From NCBI GenBank assembly GCA_964555675.1, contig CAZKTU010000079.1:1-25504 (forward strand): a stretch of DNA of 25,504 nucleotides, in the 5' to 3' direction. Under the pieces are notes generated by a model. That model worked only from the letters and a program-made list of their open reading frames with translations, was not told where the DNA came from and did not search any database. How positions within the stretch are numbered: the stretch's first letter is position 1; each line of letters opens with the position of its first letter. The DNA comes from CAIWXH01 sp964555675 (GTDB lineage Bacteria; Chloroflexota; Chloroflexia; Chloroflexales; Chloroflexaceae). Position numbers and translations under genes: made by a program. This document shows positions 1-7,775 of this stretch, piece by piece.

Positions 1-76
1 GCGCCCTTACGGGGGCTGGGTGCGCCCTTACGGGGGCTGGGTGCGCCCTTACGGGGGCTGGGTGCGCCCTTACGGG
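1..76. repeat. 21-bp tandem repeat, 3.6 copies
   Basis: Three identical 21-bp units (1-21, 22-42, 43-63) are followed by a 13-bp partial unit (64-76). Each unit contains GCCC-ttac-GGGGGC, which could form a small hairpin. The array begins at the first base of the window, so it may be longer upstream. No coding role is apparent. Confidence 0.9.
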
Positions 77-154
77 AGGCAGCTACCCGTCAGCTTTGCT
101 CGGACGCAGTTACAAGTACAGCGTCCAAGCTCATTTGACGGCTTCGAGAGGGCT

Positions 155-175
155 CGGGAGGGCCTGGCCCTCCCG
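155..175. terminator. Perfect inverted repeat downstream of the GNAT gene
   Basis: A 10-bp arm at 155-164 and its exact complement at 166-175 are separated by one base. The repeat lies 3' of the minus-strand acetyltransferase gene, which ends at 212. No T-run follows on the minus strand, so it is at best a hairpin without a U-tract. The rest of 77-211 shows no gene. Confidence 0.45.
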
Positions 176-211
176 GAAACATCCACTCGGCACAATCAGT
201 GCGATGAGACA

Positions 212-1156
212 CTAGATCTGCCGCAGGTGAGCCAGGCAGACCAGCTCGAAGTGGGCGAGCCAGAAGCGGGCGGCCGGGGTGTTCATCGGCTCGAAGTCGA
301 CGCTGCAACGCTGGTAGCCGGATTCGCGGGCCCAGGACAGACCGCGCTCTAGCAGGGCTGCGGCCACCCCGCGCCCGCGCAGGCCGGGCCTGGTGAACGC
401 GCCGGTGATGCTACTGGTCCCGGGATCGACAATAATCGTGCAGGCGGTGTCGGTGGCGGGGCCGAACTTCATAAACGCGGCGGCCTCATCGCCGTCCCAG
501 GCGACCCAGAAGGCGTAGGCGGGGTCGGCGAGGTCGGCCACCAGCTCGGCGTAATCGCCCGGCGGGGCGAGGGGCAGGCAGACCGGCGCGTCCATCAGGT
601 GCCGATGCAGGCCATCATCGAGGGCCGCAAGCTGGGCGATATCGGCGGGCCCCGCGCGAGTGATCGGCATGGTGAGCTCAGGAGCGTTGAGCGGGCTCAG
701 GTCGCGCAGCGCATCGGCGGCGCCGAGGCCGAAGCCAAGCCAGTGCCAGGCCTCGCTTGCGGCGGCATCGTCGGCGAAGAGGCTCACGCCGTGGGCGGTG
801 CGGCCGTCGGCGAACCACTGGCGAGCCATGGTGTCGTAGAGGGCCTCGTAGATTGGCCGGCTCGCATCGGGGTCGGCAGCGTTGGCCCACTCGGGGCTGA
901 AGACACCTGGGCGCCCTCTGAGATGGTCGAGCAGGTAGCCTGAGAGGAAGCCGACCAGCCGCCCTTGACGCAGAGCGGCTGCGCCGGGGGCTCGCCTGAG
1001 CAGGTCGCGCAGGCGTGGCAGCAGCTCGGCCGGGTCGGCGTAGCGAGGTGGAAGCTGCGGCCTCAGGCGCCTGAGGGCGACGTAGCGCCTGGCGACAAGT
1101 GCCGCTGCCTCGGGCAGATGGGCTTCGCGGAGCGGGGTAATCTCGACGGGCGCCAT
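212..1156 (-). CDS. GNAT family N-acetyltransferase (314 aa)
   Basis: Predicted acyl-CoA-dependent N-acetyltransferase, cytoplasmic, substrate unknown. The C-terminal half carries the GNAT acetyl-CoA signature R260-G-R-G263 followed by VAAALLERGL. After it comes a beta strand and a segment with N-T-P-A-A-R-F-W, typical of the last helix of the fold. The N-terminal ~150 residues look like a second, degenerate GNAT-like domain (PEAAALVARRY, then GRLVGFLSGYL), giving a two-domain layout of about the right length. The ATG at 1156 is preferred over the ATG 63 bases further upstream because GGAGG sits four bases before it. The gene diverges from the WD40 lipoprotein gene. A possible -10 (TATGCT, minus strand, 1209-1204) lies about 45 bases upstream. 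The family call is firm; the substrate cannot be inferred. Confidence 0.85.
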   Translation of the reverse strand: MAPVEITPLREAHLPEAAALVARRYVALRRLRPQLPPRYADPAELLPRLRDLLRRAPGAAALRQGRLVGFLSGYLLDHLRGRPGVFSPEWANAADPDASRPIYEALYDTMARQWFADGRTAHGVSLFADDAAASEAWHWLGFGLGAADALRDLSPLNAPELTMPITRAGPADIAQLAALDDGLHRHLMDAPVCLPLAPPGDYAELVADLADPAYAFWVAWDGDEAAAFMKFGPATDTACTIIVDPGTSSITGAFTRPGLRGRGVAAALLERGLSWARESGYQRCSVDFEPMNTPAARFWLAHFELVCLAHLRQI

Positions 1157-1192
1157 AGGGCCTCCGGATGCGGCGCGCCCTGCGCCGACGGG

Positions 1193-1205
1193 TGCTACTG
1201 TAGCA
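1193..1205. promoter_or_regulatory. Small palindrome between divergent genes
   Basis: TGCTAC-t-GTAGCA is a perfect 6-bp dyad with one central base. It overlaps the putative minus-strand -10 (1204-1209) and start region of the acetyltransferase promoter. It could be an operator for the divergent GNAT/WD40 pair, but dyads this short also occur by chance. Confidence 0.3.
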
Positions 1206-1238
1206 TACCGATGGGCCACACGGCTCGGGGAAGGCCTG

Positions 1239-1254
1239 TGCTACAATGATTCCG
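1239..1254 (+). promoter_or_regulatory. Extended -10 promoter, leaderless start
   Basis: TG-c-TACAAT at 1239-1247 is an extended -10 element. The GTG start codon of the WD40 gene lies at 1254, seven bases after the last T of the box, exactly where transcription would begin. There is no Shine-Dalgarno sequence, so a leaderless mRNA is likely. Confidence 0.55.
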
Positions 1255-3341
1255 TGAAGTCATCGCTGACCAGATCCCTCTCAGGCGCCCTCGCCGCCTT
1301 GATCGTCCTGGGCCTCGCGGCCTGCGACCCCAGCGTTGCCGGCGCGCCGCCGCCCCCGCCAACCACGGCCAGCACCGTTCCTACGGCCGTACCCAGCGCC
1401 ACTACGCCGCCCAGTGCGACGGTAGCGCCCACGGCGACGGTAGCGCCCACGGCGACGGCACAGCCCACGGCACAGCCCACAGACCAGCCCACAGCGACCA
1501 CAGAGCCTACGGTGGTCGCCAGTCAGGGGGGTGCGCTGCCGCGCCCGTCAATGCCGATGCGCCGGGTGGCGGCCTGGGGCGATGGGGTGCCGGCGGCCAT
1601 GGCCTTGAGCCCTGATGGGGCAAGCCTCTACGTGGCGACAGCGCTGCGCCTGCGCAAGCACGACGCCGGCGAGCTGAGCACGGTCGGCTGGGACAAGCCG
1701 CTCGCGACCGCCCCCACGGCCCTGGCCCTGAGCCCCGATGGCTCGCTGCTCGCCGTAGCCCTGGGCAGCGACGTCGAGCTGCGCGACCCGGCCAGTGGCG
1801 AGCTGCTGGCGAGCCTGCGCCAGAACAGCCCCGTGGCCGACCTGGCGTTCGCGCCACGGGGCTCGACCCTGGCCGTCGCCCTCGCGGGCGAGACTCTGGC
1901 CCTCTGGGATGCGGCCGCCCGCGAGCCTCTGGGCGAGCTGCGCATCCCGGACAGCGACCCGCTGGCTCTGCCCGGCCCGCTGACCAGTGTGGCCTTCGCG
2001 CCCGACGGGCTACAGGTGGCGGCGGGCGACCTGAACGGAAATGTGGCGATCTGGAGCGTCGAGGGCGGCGCGCCGCTGGTCACCGTTAACGTGGGCCTAC
2101 GGGTGGTGGCCGCCCTGGCCTATGCCCCCGACGGGGGCACCATCGCCGCGGCCTCGGAGGGCTGGCGGAGCGAGCCGGGCGGCGTCTGGCTCTTCGACAC
2201 GGCCACGGGCGCCGAGGCGGGCCGGCTCACCATCGAGAGCGACACGCGCATCCTGGAGCCAATCGAGCAGGTGGCCTTCAGCCCCGAGGGGACGGCGGTT
2301 CTGGCCGGCACCTCGGCGGGCAAGGTGCTGCGCTGGTCGTGGCCCGAGGGCGCGCTGCTGGACGAGCTGGCGGCCCACAGGGCCGCCGTGAGCGCGCTGG
2401 CCCTGACAGCGGGCGGCGGCCTGATCACCGCGGGGCGCGACGGCGACCTGCGCCGCTGGAATAGCGACGGCGCGCGGATCGACGAGCTGGACGGAATGCC
2501 GGCGATCAGCGCGGTGGCCGCGGGCGAGGAGAGCGTAGCCACGGGCGGCGAAGACGGCAGCATCGTCATCTGGGGCACCGACGGCAGCATCCACGAGCGG
2601 CTCGCCGCCCACAGGGGGCATGTCAACGCCCTGGCCAGCAGCCCCGACGGGGCCTTTCTCGCCTCGGGGGGCGACGACGGCACGGTGCGCATCTGGTCAA
2701 TGGAAGGCGGCGCGGCCGGCGAGAAGCTGCGCGGCCACGAGGGCCCCGTGCTGGCCCTCGCCTTCGCCCCCGATGGACAGCTGCTCGCCTCGGCGGGATG
2801 GGACGGCACGATCCAGATCTGGTCCGTCCCCGACGGCGCGCGGGTACGCACGATCGAGGCGATCGAGAGCGACGGGCTGAGCGCGACGGCCGTGCTGGGG
2901 GTCGCCTTCGACGCCGACGGCCAGACGGTAGCCGCGACGGCCTACGACGGCGCGGTGCGTCGCTTCAGGGTGCGAGGCGGGCCGCCGCTCGAGCACCTCG
3001 AGACCGGCGCGGGCGGCTGGCTGATTGCCCTCGCCGGGGCCCCGCTCGGCCTCACGGCGGCCCTCGACGACGCCGGGCTGCTCTGGGCCTGGGACGCCGA
3101 CGGGCAGCCGGCAGGCCGCGGCGCCCTGGCGGATGCTACAGCCCTGGCGCCCCTGGCCGATGGGCGGCTGCTCACGGTCGGGCCGGCCGGCGGGCTGCGC
3201 CTGTGGGCTCTCGACGGCGACGGCCTCGCGGAGCTGGCTACTGCGGCAAGTGTCGGCGACAGAGTGGCCGCCCCGGCTGAGGGCCGGCTGGCGGTCGTCG
3301 GGTCGCGGCGGGGGTTCGTCGAGGTCTGGAAGATCCCCTAG
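1254..3341 (+). CDS. WD40-repeat beta-propeller lipoprotein (695 aa)
   Basis: Predicted secreted, lipid-anchored scaffold protein. It starts with a lipoprotein signal peptide: basic MKSSLTR, a hydrophobic core, and lipobox L21-A-A-C24. A Pro/Thr/Ala-rich linker follows to about residue 95. The remaining ~600 residues are WD40-like blades, each with a variant of (F/L)xPDGxxLAxxxxDGxVxxW; the clearest are the blades ending IRIW- and IQIW-like near residues 480 and 520. The length fits about 14 blades, that is two seven-bladed propellers. No catalytic domain is visible, so the role is probably protein binding or assembly at the cell surface. GTG start, no ribosome-binding site. The stop codon is 12 bases before the first assembly gap, and the regulator gene beyond the gap is convergent. 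Confidence 0.88.
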   Translation: MKSSLTRSLSGALAALIVLGLAACDPSVAGAPPPPPTTASTVPTAVPSATTPPSATVAPTATVAPTATAQPTAQPTDQPTATTEPTVVASQGGALPRPSMPMRRVAAWGDGVPAAMALSPDGASLYVATALRLRKHDAGELSTVGWDKPLATAPTALALSPDGSLLAVALGSDVELRDPASGELLASLRQNSPVADLAFAPRGSTLAVALAGETLALWDAAAREPLGELRIPDSDPLALPGPLTSVAFAPDGLQVAAGDLNGNVAIWSVEGGAPLVTVNVGLRVVAALAYAPDGGTIAAASEGWRSEPGGVWLFDTATGAEAGRLTIESDTRILEPIEQVAFSPEGTAVLAGTSAGKVLRWSWPEGALLDELAAHRAAVSALALTAGGGLITAGRDGDLRRWNSDGARIDELDGMPAISAVAAGEESVATGGEDGSIVIWGTDGSIHERLAAHRGHVNALASSPDGAFLASGGDDGTVRIWSMEGGAAGEKLRGHEGPVLALAFAPDGQLLASAGWDGTIQIWSVPDGARVRTIEAIESDGLSATAVLGVAFDADGQTVAATAYDGAVRRFRVRGGPPLEHLETGAGGWLIALAGAPLGLTAALDDAGLLWAWDADGQPAGRGALADATALAPLADGRLLTVGPAGGLRLWALDGDGLAELATAASVGDRVAAPAEGRLAVVGSRRGFVEVWKIP
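1416..1469 (+). repeat. 18-bp tandem repeat in the lipoprotein linker
   Basis: Two identical 18-bp units (1416-1433, 1434-1451) and a third variant unit (1452-1469) encode A-T-V-A-P-T, A-T-V-A-P-T and A-T-A-Q-P-T. These form the flexible spacer between the lipid anchor and the propeller. Such in-frame units can expand or contract without breaking the protein. Confidence 0.85.
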
Positions 3342-3353
3342 GGCGCACACGGG

Positions 3354-3453
3354 NNNNNNNNNNNNNNNNNNNNNNNNNNNNNNNNNNNNNNNNNNNNNNN
3401 NNNNNNNNNNNNNNNNNNNNNNNNNNNNNNNNNNNNNNNNNNNNNNNNNNNNN
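3354..3453. other. Assembly gap (100 N)
   Basis: A run of exactly 100 N, the usual placeholder for a gap of unknown size. It removes the 3' end of the response regulator gene on the minus strand and any terminators between the two convergent genes. Confidence 0.98.
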
Positions 3454-4070
3454 TGCAGGCGGTGGGTCTTGACCGTGTTGAGGCTGAGGAGCAGACGGTC
3501 GGCGATCTCGCGGTTAGTGAGGCCCTGGGCGATCATGGTCAGGATCTCGCGCTCGCGGGGGGTGAGGCCATCGTCGGCCTGCTGCTGGCCCTGGTGGTCG
3601 AGGTGCTCGCGCACCAGGCGGCCGGCCAGCTTGGGCGGCAGGTAGACGCCGCCGGCGTGGACGGCGCGGATGGCGGTGATGACCTCGTCGCTATCGGCGC
3701 CCTTGAGTACGTAGCCGGCCGCGCCAGAGCGTAGGGCCTCGAAGAAGAAGGCCTCCTCCTCGTGCATGGTCAGGATGAGCACCTTCACCCGGGGGTACTG
3801 GGCGCTGATCAGCTGGGTGGCCTCGAGGCCGGTGAGGTCGGGCATCGAGATGTCGAGCAGGACCAGATGCGGCTGCTCTTGCGCGATGAGGGCCAGGGCC
3901 TCGCGCCCGCTGCCGGCCAGGCCGACCACCTGCAGATCGGGCTCGTCTCCCAGAACGGCGGCCAGCCCCTTGCGCACGACGGCGTGATCGTCGGCGATGA
4001 TAAGGCGAATGGTACGGGCGGAGGGTGAGAGGCTCACGTTCAGGGCCTCGGGCTCGCGGGGTGCGGCCAT
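3454..4070 (-). CDS. NarL/LuxR-type response regulator, 3' end lost in gap
   Basis: DNA-binding response regulator. The N-terminal receiver domain (about residues 20-135) has the acidic pair D27-D28, phospho-acceptor D73 in LLLDISMP, the LTMHE switch region and the K of YVLKG. The C-terminal LuxR-type helix-turn-helix begins LTPREREIL and continues NREIADRL...NTVKTH, where the assembly gap cuts it; only the last 15-20 residues are missing. It lies 8 bases downstream of the sensor kinase gene, with GAGG in the end of the kinase gene as a likely ribosome-binding site, so the two are co-transcribed and form a cognate pair. The receiver is complete. Target genes are unknown, but the divergent cupredoxin gene is a candidate. 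Confidence 0.93.
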
Positions 4071-4078
4071 GGTCGTCC

Positions 4079-5971
4079 TCAGATCTTCTCGCTAGGAGCG
4101 GGCACAGGCGGCGGGAGCGGGACCGACACACGGATGCTCGTGCCCTGGTCGGGCGCGCTGCTGATGCTGATTTGGCCGCCGGCGAGGGCGGCGCGCTCGG
4201 CCATACCGGCGAGGCCCAGGCCACCTCGCCCGTCGGCTGAGGGGGCAATCAGCTCAGGGGTGAAGCCTCGGCCGTCGTCGTGGATTGCCATCAGGGCCTC
4301 GGCGTCGCTACGATTGAGCGTGATGCGCACGCGCGAGGCGCCGCTATGGCGAGCTACATTGTGCATCGCCTCCTGGGCGATACGGAAGAGCACGGTCTCG
4401 ATCGAGACGGGGAGGCGCTCGACCAGACCGCTCGCCTCGACGCTGACCTCGATGCCGAGGGGGCCGACGGTGTGCTCAGCCACCCAGGCCAGGGCCGGGA
4501 CCAGCCCGAGCTTGTCGAGGACGCCGGGGCGCAGGTCGGCGATCACGCGCCGCAGGTCGGCCAGGGTCTGTGCGCTCAGCTCGCGCACGCTGCCCAGCCG
4601 CTCGCGGGAGGTAGCGGCGTCGGGCGGCAGAGACTTGGCGAGACGGTCGAGGCTGAGTTGCAGCGCCGTGAGCATCTGGCCGATCTCGTCGTGGAGCTCG
4701 CGGGCGAGGCGGGCACGCTCATCCTCCTGGGCGGTGATCACCCGGCCGAGGAGCTGATGGGTCAGCTCGGTCTGCAGGCGTAACTCGTCGGTGCGCTCGG
4801 CCACCCGGCTCTCGAGGCTACTGTTGAGGGCGGCGAGGTCGTCGATCGAGGCGAGGAGCTGGACGCGCATATGCTCGAGGGCCCGGGCCATAGCGCCAAT
4901 CTCACCGCCCTCCGAGGCGGCGAGGGGGGTCTGGAGGTCGCCGGCGGCAATGCGCTCGGCGGCGGCGGTGAGGCGCTGCACCGGGCGCACCAGGCGCCTG
5001 GCGCCAAAGAGGGTCGCCCCCCAGATGGCGCTCAAGGCCCCGAGGGCCAGGGCGATCAGGCCCAGGCGCAGCCAGCCGAGGCCGGCGTAGGTCTCGTCCT
5101 CGTCGCCGCCCACGGCCACGCCCCAGGGGGCCCTGAGGAGGAAGGCGGCGGCCATGACATGGGGGTGCCCAAGGGGCTCGCCGGGCAGGTCGAGCTCGTA
5201 GGGGACGCTGGCGACTACGGGCGTGCCGCGGGCCATGGCTTCGCGGAAGAAGGCGCCGTGCTCGCCGGGGGCGAAGAGCGGCACCGGGTAGGTCGAGGCC
5301 AGCGAGCGACCAGCCGAGTCGAAGATCACGGCGTGGCCGCTGCGGCCGATCGTAGCGGCTTCGTCGAGCAGGGCGGCGACCGGCTGGCTGCCCAGATCGA
5401 TCAGGCCGGTGAGCAGGCCGATGAAGCGCTCGCCGGCGAAGATGGGGACGCTGACCGCGGCCAGGGGGCGGTCGCCGGCAGGGTTAGGGAAGGGCTCGGA
5501 GATCGACGTCTGGCGACTGGCGAGGGCCTCGCGCACGAAGGGCATGCTCCCGAGGTCGGCGCCGAGAGTGGGGGGGAGGGCCTCGATCACGACGCCGCGC
5601 GAGTCGAGGAATGCGATCCCGGCCGAGAAGGGCCCTGACGGGCTATAGGTGTGGGCGAGGATGGCGGTTTCGGCGGCGCGGTCGGGGTCGGCCGGGTCGA
5701 AGTCGGCGAAGGCGCGGACTCGTTCGAGCTCGGCGACGGCCTGAGCGAGCAGCTGATCGAGCTCGAAGGCGGTGATCTGAGCGATCACCAGGCGCTCGGC
5801 GCGGATGCGCTCGGCGCTCTGTTGGAGGGCCAGCTCGCCGAGGGCCGAGAAGGCCGCGAAGAGGGCGAGAAAGCCCAGTGATAAGCCCAGGGCCAGGCGA
5901 AGCCAGAGGTTGCGCCGGGACAGCCAGCCCCCAAGTGCGGCTAGAGCAGGGTGTTGCAACGGCGACGCCAT
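4079..5971 (-). CDS. HisKA_3-type sensor histidine kinase (630 aa)
   Basis: Membrane sensor kinase of the NarX/DesK group, partner of the regulator just downstream. Order: TM1 (about 23-47), a large extracytoplasmic Cache-like sensor (about 50-285; contains GHAVIFDSAGR), TM2 (about 292-315), HAMP, coiled coil, dimerisation/phospho-acceptor helix with H427 in ARELHDEIGQ, then an HATPase domain with the N box (EAMHNVARHSGA), DDGRGF and GLGLAGMAERA. I chose the ATG at 5971 because hydrophobic TM1 follows it at normal distance; the open frame continues upstream to 6205, but through repeat-rich DNA that makes an improbable protein. No convincing ribosome-binding site is seen. The ligand is unknown; Cache domains typically bind small molecules. 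Confidence 0.92.
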   Translation of the reverse strand: MASPLQHPALAALGGWLSRRNLWLRLALGLSLGFLALFAAFSALGELALQQSAERIRAERLVIAQITAFELDQLLAQAVAELERVRAFADFDPADPDRAAETAILAHTYSPSGPFSAGIAFLDSRGVVIEALPPTLGADLGSMPFVREALASRQTSISEPFPNPAGDRPLAAVSVPIFAGERFIGLLTGLIDLGSQPVAALLDEAATIGRSGHAVIFDSAGRSLASTYPVPLFAPGEHGAFFREAMARGTPVVASVPYELDLPGEPLGHPHVMAAAFLLRAPWGVAVGGDEDETYAGLGWLRLGLIALALGALSAIWGATLFGARRLVRPVQRLTAAAERIAAGDLQTPLAASEGGEIGAMARALEHMRVQLLASIDDLAALNSSLESRVAERTDELRLQTELTHQLLGRVITAQEDERARLARELHDEIGQMLTALQLSLDRLAKSLPPDAATSRERLGSVRELSAQTLADLRRVIADLRPGVLDKLGLVPALAWVAEHTVGPLGIEVSVEASGLVERLPVSIETVLFRIAQEAMHNVARHSGASRVRITLNRSDAEALMAIHDDGRGFTPELIAPSADGRGGLGLAGMAERAALAGGQISISSAPDQGTSIRVSVPLPPPVPAPSEKI

Positions 5972-6201
5972 GGTCGGGTGATTCTTCGCTAAAAGGCGGA
6001 CAGTGCGGCGCTGCACTGTTTGGTCATCATAGCATAGGCTTAGGGGGCATGTCGGCGCCAGAGGCAGAAAATACAGCAACCTGGTAGTTTTTCGGTTACT
6101 TCGAGGCCTTCGGGCCCCGTTTTGGTGGAGAATAGACCTCTTTCTCACCCGGGCCGGGCGAAAGCCATCACCTTTTGGCGCGATCAGGGGTGAGAAAGCC
6201 A

Positions 6202-6239
6202 TCACCCCAGGGGTGAGATCAACCTCACCCCTGGGGTGA
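6202..6239. repeat. 16-bp perfect inverted repeat, operator-like
   Basis: The arms at 6202-6217 and 6224-6239 are exact reverse complements around the 6-base loop ATCAAC. Each arm is itself nearly palindromic (TCACCCC-N-GGGGTGA), so the element looks like two adjacent operator half-site pairs. Related GGGTGAG half-sites occur at 6144-6150 (inverted) and 6188-6194. Confidence 0.8.
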
Positions 6240-6311
6240 GGCGCGCTCCTGGCTCCTTGATGACAAGTTGTTTATCATAGAAACGAGATCTCAAACCTAA
6301 TCACCGCCAAC

Positions 6312-6337
6312 GGTTCTAAAGAGTTCTGAAAGGTTCA
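6312..6337 (+). promoter_or_regulatory. Three 10-bp-phased direct repeats
   Basis: GGTTCT, AGTTCT and GGTTCA begin at 6312, 6322 and 6332, one DNA turn apart. This is the geometry of response-regulator or other multimeric activator sites. The relation to a particular regulator is not known. Confidence 0.4.
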
Positions 6338-6552
6338 GTTGCTATCTGACAACAGTGTTATGTGCCCGATCCATGACAATTTTAACCAAAGAATCACCCC
6401 GCCGAACGAGCGATCTCACCCCAAACAGGCGATACTCAGATCTCAGGGGCAATGCTTTACTGGTCACAGCCGAGAGGAGATCTCATTTATTAGGTCAGGG
6501 CCAGCGTCGTCACCGCAGCCCAGACCGAGGACCAGAGTCGGAGGCTCGACCA

Positions 6553-7675
6553 ATGAAGCGGTATACCCCTTCCCCCCGCGCCCTTATCCACGCCCTTGTC
6601 TATGCGATCACCCTACCCACGATTCTCGCGGTCGCCGCATTGCTGATCGACTTCTCGACCGGCGCGCGCATGCTGGCCGGCGAGCCCCGGCCGGCGGCCC
6701 CACAGCCCGAGTGGAGTTACGTCTACCTGCCGATGGTCGTCGGCAGCGGGCGCGGCGGGGCCCCTGTGGCCTCGACCCACCAGGCCTCGATGATCGACTA
6801 CGAGTTTGCCCCGAAGACGATCACGATCAACGCCGGCGATACGATTGTCTGGTCCCAGGACGGACAGGCTCCCCACAATGTGACGGCAAGCGACAAGAGC
6901 TGGGCCTCACCCGCCAGTATGAAGACCGGCGAGAGCTTCAGCCACACCTTCACCGATGCCGGCACCTTCGGCTTCTACTGCACCCTGCACGGGACGCCCG
7001 ACGGCAAGTATATGGCCGGCACCGTAGTGGTGAACGCCGTCGTCGCCCCGGGCGAGCCGACGCCGACCGCAGCCCCGCCGGCGGCGCCGCAGCCGACCCA
7101 GGCCCCGGCGCCCTCGGCCGCGCCCGCGCCGCCCGGTTCGAAGAGTGTGAGCGCCCAGGACTTCGTCTTCGCCCCCAAGACGATCACGATTACCAAGGGC
7201 GACACGGTCAACTGGACCATGGACGGCCTGATGCCGCACACGGTGACGGCGAGCGACAATAGCTACGACTCGGGCATGCTCGAGGCCGGCCAGTCCTACA
7301 GCCGCACCTTCGATCAGGCCGGCACCTTCAACTACTACTGCACGCTGCACGGCACCGCCGGCGGCGCCGGGATGGCGGGCACCGTCATCGTGCAAGAGCC
7401 TGGGGCCGCTCCCGCGCCCACGGCGACCAGTGGCCCGCCCGCCCCGACCGCCACCAAAGTTCCGCCGCCCCCGCCCGCGCCTCCCGGCACGAAGAGCGTC
7501 AGCGCCGCCAACTTCGTCTTCGCGCCGAAGACGATCAGCATCACCAAGGGCGACACGGTCCGCTGGACCATGGACGACGCCTTCCCGCACACGGTCTCGG
7601 CCACCAACGGCAGCTTCGAGTCGGGCACCCTGAACCAGGGCCAGACCTATAGCCGCACCTTCAACCAGGCCGGCA
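6553..7675 (+). CDS. Multi-domain cupredoxin (plastocyanin-like) protein, 5' part
   Basis: Secreted or membrane-anchored blue-copper protein, 5' part up to an assembly gap. GGAGG eight bases before the ATG at 6553 supports this start. A single N-terminal hydrophobic segment (about residues 10-33) acts as signal/anchor. Two complete plastocyanin-like domains and most of a third follow, joined by Pro/Ala/Thr linkers. The type 1 copper ligands are visible: in domain 1 H108 (PHNV), C143 and H146 (YCTLH) and M154; domain 2 repeats PHTV...YYCTLH...GMAG. The C-x2-H-x7-M spacing is longer than in plastocyanin but is one I have seen in bacterial cupredoxin domains. Likely role is electron transfer at the cell surface, as with auracyanins in Chloroflexus (inference). 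The reading frame runs into the gap inside domain 3. Confidence 0.9.
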
Positions 7676-7775
7676 NNNNNNNNNNNNNNNNNNNNNNNNN
7701 NNNNNNNNNNNNNNNNNNNNNNNNNNNNNNNNNNNNNNNNNNNNNNNNNNNNNNNNNNNNNNNNNNNNNNNNNNN
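7676..7775. other. Assembly gap (100 N) inside the cupredoxin array
   Basis: A placeholder run of 100 N. The sequence just before it and just after it is the same domain segment (TLNQGQTYSRTFN), with three base differences in the last few codons, so the assembler stopped in a near-identical repeat. The true gap length, and therefore the domain number, is unknown. Confidence 0.97.

Larger units (their letters stand above)
5972..6552. promoter_or_regulatory. 580-bp divergent regulatory region
   Basis: Intergenic region between the sensor kinase (-) and the cupredoxin gene (+), noticeably lower in GC than its surroundings. It holds a cluster of GGGTGAG motifs with a long inverted repeat (6141-6240), four copies of GATCTCA (6287-6485), three 10-bp-spaced GTTC repeats (6312-6337), and possible -10 boxes (TATGAT on the minus strand near 6027; TATCAT at 6273-6278). 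I could not fix a transcription start for either gene. Confidence 0.6.

Noticed and set aside
1..76. CRISPR array
   Set aside because: The units are contiguous 21-mers with no spacers.
5972..6205. N-terminal extension of the sensor kinase
   Set aside because: The frame is open, but it runs through the inverted repeats and gives a basic, non-hydrophobic peptide before the true first membrane helix.
7676..7775. Frameshift in the cupredoxin gene
   Set aside because: The two parts are in different frames only because the gap was filled with an arbitrary 100 N.
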